Shown: positions 42,501-54,500 of the stretch, one piece after another
Numbering within the stretch: the stretch's first letter is position 1
How the letters are laid out: each line of letters opens with the position of its first letter
Assembly: GCA_903813345.2 (NCBI GenBank)
Contig: CAIIXF020000002.1
Location: forward strand, 27,785,223-27,849,222
Length of the DNA stretch: 64,000 bases
From: Owenia fusiformis
Lineage: Eukaryota > Annelida > Polychaeta > Sabellida > Oweniidae
Direction of reading: 5' to 3'
The notes under the pieces: model-generated
Databases searched by the model: none
Told to the model about the DNA's origin: nothing
The model's input: the letters and a program-made list of their open reading frames with translations, nothing else
Translations under genes and position numbers: made by a program

Positions 42501-45500
42501 GCCAATACTGATTTAAACCATTGTTTCGCACTACTTTTGAATTAAAATCGGAATGGATTACACCGGGTCTATATTCCATACTATTGAAAGATACACTTTA
42601 AAAATTTGTCTCCATTCAATCCGTAATATCCATATCAATGATTGTACTTTACCACAGTTTTTCTCGTCGTCCTTCTCTGGACAGTCGTACACACCATCAC
42701 AAATGTTGTAGAGAGGTATACACTTAGATGTGTTAAAGCATCGCATTCCGTCGAAATCACATCCTACAAATTAAAGTTTCAAAGTTATATTTACAGGTAA
42801 GAAACACATCAAAATTAGGTTTATCGTATGATCTGTAAAATGAAGCCTTCTGATTGGTCAGTTCTTGTGCTGTACCAATCTGTATTATTGCTACTGATAT
42901 TGTCCCCACTGATCATCTCCCTCGCAATACAGAAAATATTGGTACGGAGGGGACATTCTCAGTAGGAATACAGAGGATCACACGATAAAAACGTTATAGA
43001 ATGATTTGATGCAGGATATATTCTGTCTCGATATTCTGTATTGGCACGATCGACTTCGTATCGTTCCAATACGGAATTTCTCGAGCAGAATATATCCTGT
43101 ATTGCACTTCAAATCATTCAATAACTTATAGTATTTTAGTGCCTCCAATAATTAGAATTCCTCATTGGAATGTGATACACTAGGTTTTTTACCGGTACAG
43201 CTACAAATCATATTTGTTTTTTACTGATTTTCTATTTACCTCTAGTTCCCAGTTCTATGTCGTCTATTGCTACACTTCCTAGTGTTGCACCACTGGTTTC
43301 AATAGCAAACGTAACATTTTCAGCACCAGTAGGTGACTTAATGAACGCATACTGCCATGTGTTATTAGCTGTCAAAGTAAAATGTCAATATGAGTGCGTT
43401 ATTTACTGATCAGATTTCTAACGTGTAAATGGTTCAGATGTGCGGGAACGGGAAATTACAATTGGTTTTCTTTTGATAGCCTACGAAATGCTAGTCTCCA
43501 CATTGATAAAATTAACAAGTGATTCGTGTCCATAAACCAATACAGAAATCTTAAATATGAACAATTCGAAAATATATCTAATATAATCTTACTATATAGT
43601 ATTGGATTCCAAAGAAATTCCGATGTTGATTTCTCTTTTATATATACCCGCAGTCCACGCAAGGAAACAGAATGGTGTATTCTATAGGCAAATCTGAGCC
43701 CAACGGTGCCTGTCATTGTTGGCAGATAATACCTCGCACTGCCAGAAGCTGGCGATGAGGCAAACACACCTAATAATGGTAAAAAGAAGTTTGATTAGTA
43801 TAAATGCTTATATATGCGACCTACGTGACTTGTTATCATAATTGAGGACACTTTGAGTTGGTGAAGTGAAGCAAAATAGAAAATTATGTCATATCTCCCG
43901 ATATTTTAACTTTATCCGTGAAAATATCATTTAGTAATTGGAATTGAATAAAAAACATTTAAGCGTTTTAGTTGAATTAATAGTGATTGTACGATTTCAC
44001 AAACCTCTGCAATTCTTGAATGTATTATCAGATGTAGGTCCCCAATAATTGTCACTTGATCTCCCAGACTCAACGATCCATTTCAGCGGTGATATCATAT
44101 CATTTGTCATCTTAGAACATTTAGACATATAGTCGTCTTCCTCAAATGTACACCTAAATAGGGGGTCATCCTCCAACATGTCCTCGCCGTTAAGATCTGC
44201 ACAATCAAAGTTTTACTTACTAGCATTTCTTGAGTTATAATGACCTTCGCTAATCATATTTTATTTAAGTTTTTAGAGCTATGGTTGGCTTACCGGTACA
44301 ATTTGACGAAACAATTAAGTCATCTATGGCTATAAACCTAGAATTATCAGTAGCAAATCTAAAACGTATTTGGTATTCTCCTGGCTGTATATTGGTCAGA
44401 ATAGCACGCCGCCACGATGTCACTGGCCTACCTATTAAATACAAAACACAAAAGTAACAATGATGTATCGCTCTCTGTTATATGCAGAGGAAAAAACAAA
44501 CATGTTAGAATGTATTTGTTTGAGTAATTTTAAATAAATACTTCAAATTGAAATAATAACGTGACGGCCAACAAGCAGAAACGAAAAAAATGTGAACATG
44601 GACTTCAAAAAAGAATATAAAAATTATACCAGATTTTGTGTTTTTTGTTTATATTTATTAGGCCAGTGGATTTTAATTATTTGTTTAACGTCAGTTGTAT
44701 GCATGAGTTCTCGTTTTTTCAAAAACAAGAAAATGTTCTCTGAAATTCTCTTAGGAACCATGAAATATGTCTTCTGGAAGAAGAATTAAGCCTCAAAAGA
44801 GTAATATTTTCGGGTGGAACCAACATTTAGAGGTTTTAAGCTAAATGTATCAACCTAAAATAAATTCGACTTAAGTGTTGGAAGAGGAGATAAGTGGGAT
44901 CCGTTAAAAGGTATAAGTTAAGAATAACTGATTTTCCTTGACACGTTAGCATGATTAAATTTACAACACTGTTTTCATCTATTTTGACCCCTCTGAAAGT
45001 CTATAAGCTTTGCCAATTTTTTTTACAAAATTAACTCATAAACTACTGTTTACAGTGACATGTGTTTTTACAAGAACACAAATGTGTACAAAATGTCCCC
45101 ACCTATGGGTGATTTTGTCAAATGGTTATCCTAGAAATGAGTAGACAAGACTTTACCGACACAATTTGAGGACAGAAAATCCAAAATGGACACCTTGAAA
45201 TTTACCCAGAATGCCAAAGAACCACCCCTGAAAATTTGAAATTGATCCGTCACACAGTTAACCAGAAAACATGTAAACAAGACTTTACAGACAAGATTTG
45301 AGGACAAAAAATCCAAAATGGCTGCGTTGACATTTATCCAGAATGCCAAAAAACTAATCTCTTCTAGATTTTCATACTAAGAATCATCCCTGAACATTTT
45401 AAATTTCTACCAAACGGTTCACCTGGAAATGCGTAGACAAGACTTTACAAACAAGATTTTAGGACAGAAAATCCAAAATGGCTGCCTTGACATTTACCAA

Positions 45501-48500
45501 GAATGCCCAAAAACTAATCAGATCTAGATTTTCATACTAAGAATCATCCCTGAAAATTTGAAATTGATCTACCAAACGGTTCACCTAAAAACGCGTAGAC
45601 AAGACTTTACGGGCAAGATTTTAAGACGGAAAATCCAAAATGGCTGCCTTGACATTTATCCAGAATGCCAAAAAACTAATCAGATCTAGATTTTCATACT
45701 AAGAATCATCCCTGAAAATTTGAAATTGATCCACCAAACGGTTCACCTGAAAACGCGTAGACAAGACTTTACAGACAAGATTTTAGGACGGAAAATCCAA
45801 AATGGCTGCCTTGACATTTACCAAAAATGCCCAAAAACTAATCAGATCTAGATTTATACTAAGAATCATCCCTGAAAATTTGAAATTGATCTACCAAGCG
45901 GTTCACCTAGAAAAGCGTAGACAAGACTTTACAGACAAGATTTTAGGACGGAAAATCCAAAATGGCTGCCTTGACATTTATCCAGAATGCCAAAAAACTA
46001 ATCAGATCTAGATTTTCATACTAAGAATCATCCCTGAAAATTTGAAATTGATCCACCAAACGGTTCACCTGAAAACGCGTAGACAAGACTTTACAGACAA
46101 GATTTTAGGACGGAAAATCCAAAATGGCTGCCTTGACATTTACCAAAAATGCCCAAAAACTAATCAGATCTAGATTTATACTAAGAATCATCCCTGAAAA
46201 TTTGAAATTGATCTACCAAGCAGTTCACCTAGAAAAGCGTAGACAAGACTTTACAGACAAGATTTTAGGACGGAAAATCCAAAATGGCTGCCTTGACATT
46301 TACCAAGAATGCCAAAAACTAATCGGATCTAGATTTTCATACTAAGAATCATCCCTGAAAATTTGAAATTGATCTACCAATTGGTTCACCTGAAAACGCG
46401 TAGACAAGACTTTACAGACTAGATTTTAGGACGGAAAAATCCAAAATTGCCGACAATAAAAAAGTGATTATGAGTTTTTGCTGATTTCTTTTTACAAAAT
46501 TATCACATATAACTACTGTTAACAATAACATAGGCTTTTACAACAAAGCACATCTGAAATTAATTATAAAGCTACTAAATATTTAAAGTATGAAAACTCA
46601 AAAACACTATTCAATATGATACAAAGTATTATCGTGTGCTAACTTTTCCTAAAACATTCAAAATGGCTGACATGACTGAGCTAACAGGTCCAAATAAACC
46701 TAATCAGATCTAGAATGAAGTGATCTGAACAAGATATAAAGTTTTAAAAGCAACTGTGAAGCCGTTTTTCTTAAAGTTTGCAGACAAGGATTTTAGCATT
46801 TGACTTCAAAATGGCCGACAGGAAGTAGGTATCGAGTTAATTTTTTTTCATCCACATCTGTATGCACTCATAAGTTATCCCTGAAAATTTGAAGGTGATA
46901 TCTATAGCGGTTTTGGAGAAAACTGCCGGACGTACGTACGGACGGACGGACAGACAGACGGACGCGCCTAGGCCGATAATATGGCCCAACACTATGTGAT
47001 GGGGACATAACAATGCAGGACACCTGAAATTAGTTATAAAGGTATTGAATGGTCCAAAAGTGAACTGAGAAAGAGTCGAAGGCAAATATACAAAGCCGGT
47101 GTAAAAGGGTAGGAGGTCCTCTCAAATTATGGTCCTACTCTCCATTGATTTATATGGTGACCTAAATACAACTCGTTCCCTCATTATCTTATACGCAATC
47201 AGGGCCAGTAAGGGCCGTTAAGAAAGGGGACCATAATCCCTGGGGGACCATCATTTCTTTCACACCGGCTTTCAAAGCCGGCTTCTACAGTACATCTGAA
47301 GCCGGCTTCTGGCGTCACCAAGAAGCCGGCTTTTAAAAACCGGCTTCGAATGACTTACAGAAGCCGGCTTCTGCAGCTACCAAGAAGCCAGTTTTAAAAG
47401 CCAGATTCTCTCTCTCAATCATTTTGTTGTGCATTATGCATCTTATTCTCGTATAATTAGCATGGAAATGAGAGAAAAAATGAAAATAAGTAAAATTACA
47501 ACATATTGCAAGAGTTTTTGCAAAAAGTAATTTCAAACCAAAACTATGGGGGAAATTTAATTCTAAGTAAAAATATCGATGAATTAAATCATGTTCGTTA
47601 AATAAGAGTAGATTATGCATTGCATTTCTGTTTGATAAAAACGCATCGCTCATTTTACAAAACTGGCTCCAACTTGGAGCCTGTTTGCAAATCAGCTCGC
47701 TCCATCTTACACAAGCTATGTAGGGGCAATCTAGCAACTGGGAATAACGGGATACTGTTTCATGATAATTGTTATGTGCATTATGCATCTTATTCTCGTA
47801 TAATTTGCATGAAAATGAGAGAAAAATGAAAAATACGTAAAATTATTACATATTTCAAGATTTTTTGGAAAAAGTCATTTCTAGCCAAAACTATGACAGT
47901 AAATTTAATTCTAAGCACAGATATCGATGAATAAGATCACATTCATCAAATCAGAATATATTATGCATTGCATTTCCGTTTAATAAAAACGCACCGCTCA
48001 CTTTTCAAAACTGGCTCCAACTTGGAGCCAGTTTGCAAATCAGCTAGCCCCATATGACAAATGCTATGTAGGTACAATCTGATAACTGGGAATCACGAAA
48101 TACTATCTCACAGTTATTTTTATGTGCATTATACATGTTATTCTCGTATAATTTGCATGAAAATGAGAAAAAACTGAAAAATACATAAAGTTGTAATATA
48201 TTTAAAGATTTTTTGCAAAAAGTCATTTCAAGCCAAAACTATGAGAGAAAAATCAATTCTAAGTAAAAATATCGATGAATTAGATCATGTTCACCAAATC
48301 AGAACAGATTATGCATTGCATTTCCGTTTAATAAAAACGCATCGCTCATTTTACAAAACTGGCTCCAACTTGGAGCCAGTTTACATATCAGCTCGCTCCA
48401 TCTTACACAAGCTATGTAGGGACAATCTAGCAACTGGGAATCACGGGATACTGTCTCACGATCATTTCTATGTGCATTATGCATCTTATTCTCGTATAAT

Positions 48501-51500
48501 TTGCATGAAAATGAGAAAAAAACTGAAAAATACGTAAAATTGTAACTTATTTCAAGATTTTTTGCAAAAAGTCATTTCAAGCCAAAACTATGAGAGAAAA
48601 TTCATTTCTAAGTACAAATATCGATGAATTAGATCACGTTCACTTAATCAGAACAGATTATGCATTGCATTTCCGTTTAATAAAAACGCACCGCTCATTT
48701 TTCAAAACTGGCTCCAAATGAATTTTGAAAAATGAGCGGTGCGTTTTTATTAAACAGAAATTAATGCATAATATTTTTGGAATTGATGAACGTGATCAAA
48801 TTCATCGATATCCATGCTTAGAATTCAATTTACCCGTATAGTTTTGCAAAAATATGACAATATAAACTATATTCAAAAGCAATCTTCTGCAGTACGTCAG
48901 TAAGTAAGAAGCCAGTTTTAAAAGCCGGCTTCTTGGTGACTCCAGAAGCCGGCTTCTGTTGTCCTTCAGAAGCCGGTTTTTAAAAGCCGGCTTCTTGTTG
49001 ACTGTAGAAGCCGGCTTCTGTAGTACGTAAGAAGCCAGTTTGTAAAAGCCGACTTCTTGGTGACTCCAGAAGCCGGCTTCTGTAGTACGTAAGACAGTTT
49101 GTAAAAGCGGTTTTTGCCTTCGAGTACTTCTGAGTGAACTTGCCACAACTAAAAAGGCAGCCACTTTGATAATAGGAAAGCGTTTGAACCTGGACTCACA
49201 TGAGGGATTTCTGGATTAAAGAGGAACCAAAATAATTTAAAACAGTAATCCTATTGATCCAGGTTTTAAAATCTGCCACTATTGTTACCCGACTGAGAGA
49301 GACAGATGGTCAAATTAATTATAACTAAAATTGCCAACTATAAAAAGCAGATATGATGTTTTGCAGATTTTTATAATAAATTGATCTCTTAAAACAAAAA
49401 TGGCGGCTATTTTGAAAATAGATTTTAATCCAGGAGTCATAGGGTTTTTTCTCTATCAATGTTGAACAAAAATAACTTAAAACAGGAATTCTATCGGCAT
49501 AGGTTTTAAAACAAATGGTCCAAAAGTGAATTTCCCCAGACAAAAATGGCGGCAATTTTGGAAATAGGCAAGCCTTAAAACCAGGAGTCGTAGGGGTTTT
49601 TCTGTATTGTTGTACATACAGACGGACAGACGGACCGACGGACCGACAGACAAGTGAGTGATTGCAAAAACTCACCATATGATTATGAGATAAAAAGAAA
49701 AGAAGTTCTGAGCAAATGAGGATTTCATCAAGAATTTCTTCAAAGAACATTTTTTAACTCTATATCATTTTATTGTGCCTCATGATTTATGGTTATATAA
49801 ATAACTATGGACCAAAAACGATTGTATAAGTTGTTTTTAACCTATTGGATAAAGTGGAAAACTTTGGAGTGTAATTTTATTGTACTATAAATTATGTTGC
49901 ATTATATTGTATTGTAGTATTGTATTGTATGTATTTTAAACGAAATTGAAGTTCAAGGATTCGAACGTGAAACAAAAAACATTTTGAGCAATCCATTCCA
50001 ATATGTTAAATAAAGTCGCATTTTCTCAAACAATTTCTGTATGATAATAATTACCTATATAAATTCAGGTTTGGACATTTAGGAAAAGCCGTGCATGAGA
50101 GCAAAACGATATTGTAAAACTATGACAATTGATTCGACACTTATATCAACTACTTTATATCTCTTTTACTTGTGGGACACATTGAATAAACTGCACGCTT
50201 GTAATAAACTTATCGTACTTGACCATATGGTGGATACCGTCCCATTCGATGTTTCATTTCTGTCGACATATATTGTTTCGTAACTGTAAACATAAGTGCT
50301 TTTGTAGTAAAACATGATACAATGTGGTGTAGTGGTGCGAATTTTTGGTGATACTGCGTATGTGTAACGCCGGCTCCAAGAAGATGATGTGCGGACCCCC
50401 AAGTAGTGTCCTGGAAGCATACATGTACAGTTCAACTAATATTTCTTAACAGTGCTGATATGCAATATTCCAGATTCACATTGTTATAAAATTATTATTG
50501 TTATGCGGTAACGCGATACAAAAATATGTCATTATTCCGCAATGAATAAGGCATATCCACTTACGGTGTATGACAGATTCACCTGTGTAATATGACAAAC
50601 TCACTAACCAATAAGAATGCGATGTGGAAGTACGCAAATGTCAATTGCATCGATTAAACGAACGGACAAAAGTTTATAAATTATTATAATGATAACTGAA
50701 ACAACAGGTCTGTTGAATATATCAGCTACCATCGAATAACATACATTAATGGTACCTGCATTGTTTGATGTTGTTTTACACGCAAATACAGACCGCAAGG
50801 GAAAGGTTATTATACATAAATAAACGAACCTACGTTCGTGGAGCTTTATAAATGACTTTTTAACTAAATCGACAGGGGTTGATAAAGACTAGATAAAAAC
50901 CAACAAAATCACGAGTATTAATGAATTGTTGTATTGGCAACCACGGTTACACATTCTGATACTTCCGGTAGTATTATTCAGCAATTGCACATAATAAACT
51001 TACTTAATCAATCCGCGCTCACAATATGGGTAGTCCAGAGTAGTTTTACATTTATAATCGATTCATTCGACCAATAAAATCGAGGCTTTCTTTACCAAGT
51101 TTTCACCTGCGGCACATGGTATATTCTGCAGGTGAGTATGACATATTCACTGTGGAATATGCCATACTCACCTGCAGAATATGCCATATACCGCAGATGA
51201 GTATGGCGTATTCACCCGTATCACATATACCGCACAACCATGAATATATGCCATATGTATAACAATTATGATGGCTTGTACTTTTGATTTTTTATTTGCC
51301 AGATGGATTCTGCAGTAAAGTTTTGAATATCTATTGCACATCCCGTGTACCCCAAATTCAGCCATAGATTGCGCAATGATTGTGAGTACTATTTTAACAG
51401 ATGCTGGAGCCGCAGCATGCTCAAATATCAGAACTTATAGTAATACAAATGAATGCTAGTCCACCATAAACAACGAGACTGGAGTCTAACACGGACGGTT

Positions 51501-54500
51501 TTAATTGAACATCATGTCGTTGGAAAATCGATACTGCATGAATCATAGGAGATGTCTTTAATAAATGGTAAACTATCAATTTGAAAAAATTCAGGCTTGA
51601 GAATGCCATGGGCGAAACTCTTAATTCGATAGTGGCTTCATAGAGTGACACAACCTTTTTTCCAAGAGGCAAGTCACCCCAAAAAATAGTTTCATCCTGA
51701 AAACGTTGAGATAATGATTATTAAGTGAACCCTTAGATATTACATAAAATCATCATTTTCAGTAAGAATACTTGGACCACAAATATATTATTCCATATAG
51801 GCCGAAGAGAAAATTCTTGGAATGAATAGCACAACAGTCGAAAAGGTTTATACCACTCTGTGAATCCACTGATAAAATAGCATCCTTTTAACTGAAAACA
51901 CTATCAAAGTTGGTATACACCAATTAGAACTCTTGTGGCTTCTAGCGTATGAGGGACGTCCGCAAAATCAGGCCAATAAATTATTACAAAATTAGCTAAC
52001 TTACTTAAATTTCATAATAGTAATAACAAAAAAATTGCAATACAAACCATATGAATTTGATAATGTATGGTCCGAAAAAGCGGTGGCCCGTGCACGGGTC
52101 CAAATGTAGTACGAATTTAGACCTCCGCTTGTAAATCCACAGTCATGCATCTCAAAATTGCAGCTTAAGAGGACAGTTGGTTTATTCTGTTTAAATGTAC
52201 GTTTCCTTGTTGGCTTGGATATATGGGGCGTCCTTGCAATATTGACTGGGAACGATGCTGTGGAATTGAATGAAATACAAATATACAATGGTTTTAAAGG
52301 TGTGATTTTCACATATTCAGCAAATGTTATTCATAAAGTACAGATTACCAAGCAAAGGCATATATAAGTCATTCAATGAGTTCACAGGAAAATGCTCTCA
52401 GTTCAAAGGTTTTTAATATTTTTTCACGAAGCTTTCACATAACATCCACAAAACGTTTAGCTATTGAGTTGTAAAATATCAGCATCTTGATTGGTCGAAG
52501 ATGATGTTACTATGGTAACTTGACTTTTGGGTAGGCGGGCACTTTAGGTCACACAATTTACCATTACAGAAATATAGGAATGCATGCAAATAAATGCTTA
52601 TTTCCCTACTTTATTTTTTATTTGTTCTCATTTAAATTACAAAAGGTTAATGTAGAACAGCTACACGATATCAAAATCACTGTTCTAGTAAACTTTATAA
52701 CATGCATGATTGCCCTGATGAAATCATCAAACAAAACGACAATGGAGAGATTCCGAGATAGCTGAAATTGAAAGGGAAGAAGCTTTCACAGATCATAGCT
52801 ACCATTAGATACTGTAGCCCCGCCTACTCAAAAGTCAAGTTATTATAGTAAATGTTGTTTTCACCATCACATAAGGTAATGATATCTTGGGAATCAATAG
52901 TCAGATATTTTTTGTAGATGTAGAATATACGTCTGATTTTGTGTATCTTATACCTTCTGAGTTTTTTTGGCATATAACGCGCCTAACAATCCTAGCTTTT
53001 TTAAAAAATGTTTATAATATTTATATTTATATATTAGTCCATGGCATGACTTCATGAAGGATCCGTAGCACACTATAGTGAAGCAAAATTTGAACCAATA
53101 GTTAAGCAGGTGCATATGTATTGACTTTTTCGAACACCATGGTGTGAAAAACTTCCGGCTTTTGGGTCGAAAAATGTCTTTAACCACAAGGGGTCAAAAA
53201 ACGTAAATGTTTTGATTCGAACTTTTATAAATTCTCTCATATCATGACTAGTATTAGGTTGTGCACCTGCACCTAAAGTATTTGCCATTTTTATAACAGT
53301 TGTGACGTGATTTGCTATATCTAAATACCGTTCCGGGTGGCAGGGACCTGGTATGAAAAAAATATTTAGAAAAGTAGCTGTAATATAATATTTTTTGTTG
53401 AAACTGATACTGAAAGTTGTTAAGATGTTGATCTTTATTATCTGAATGTTTCATGATCATATTAGAAAATAGCAAAGTTAGAGTGGGGCGTCAAAGACTT
53501 TTGGATCAGCCTCGTACATTTTATAAGACACAGACCGTTTTTCTAAGTATAAGGACAAAATAAAATATTATCCTAATGTAAAGTTTTACTATAACTTCAC
53601 TGTAAATGTCGTTGTTTTATCAGTTTAATTACACAAGTGTGCTTTTCAGATTTTTTTGATTTTTCAAATACCTAGCATATCGACAAAATTGCATGTATGG
53701 AATATTTAGGTGATTTATAATTGCGAACATATTAGTTTTCTTACAATTTAATACATTTTATCACCAGAATGTATCCATATTATCGCAAGGGGTCAAACAA
53801 CAAATGGTTGTTCATGTTTTATAAAAAAATAATTCAATAACAAATAGGTAAGATTTATATTTAATTAAATGTTACAGAGGTATTGGTATGTTCATATATT
53901 CCAAGGACATGACTAATAATCTGTTTGAGTCAAATGCAATCGAACGCTTTACAATTCTTCCACGACGTTACTGCTGGCTATCATCAAATTTTCTGATGGT
54001 TGTTTCTTCTTTGACCTTACGGCTGGATACATTCAAATTTTAAGCAGATAATGAAAACTATTTTTCTCAATGATTCATCAATTCGACAAAGTCTTGATAG
54101 CTGTTTTATAAGCAACTGAGCAATATGTAACTACGTGAAATAGAATTTTGGCTGTAGTCGCAAATAGTCAGGGAAGAGCAATAGGCCCTCCTTTATTGAT
54201 AATGTTCACCGCGGAATAAAAGTCCATTTCTAAATACGTATTGAGACTCATTTTGTGAAAAACTAGCATAATTTAAGTCATTCTAATATAAAAGTGATTC
54301 ATTTGTACCATTTATCTCATTAATAGCTGAGAAACAATACAAAATGTCGATGCACTGATAACATAGTTTTTGGGTATCCAAGAGAAAAATAACCTCAAAC
54401 TTATAGCTTAGAAACCAAAATCATATATTTAAAATTGTTTTGTATTATTTTCTGTCGCGAACTCCCATGCAGTGTCTCGGTAATAGACACTGCGGCGGGC

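Noticed and set aside
45802-46345. Two plus-strand open frames of about 70 codons with the same peptide beginning MAALTFTKNAQK
   Set aside because: They are consecutive units of the 161-bp satellite. The unit is not a multiple of three and no other coding evidence exists.
47333-47788. 151-codon minus-strand open frame
   Set aside because: It covers the 347-bp repeat and GAAGCCGGCTTC array, and similar frames recur in neighbouring units.
47268-49112. Regularly spaced palindromic repeats that could be mistaken for a CRISPR array
   Set aside because: Units are about 347 bp or irregular, spacers are related to each other, there are no cas genes, and the host is an animal.
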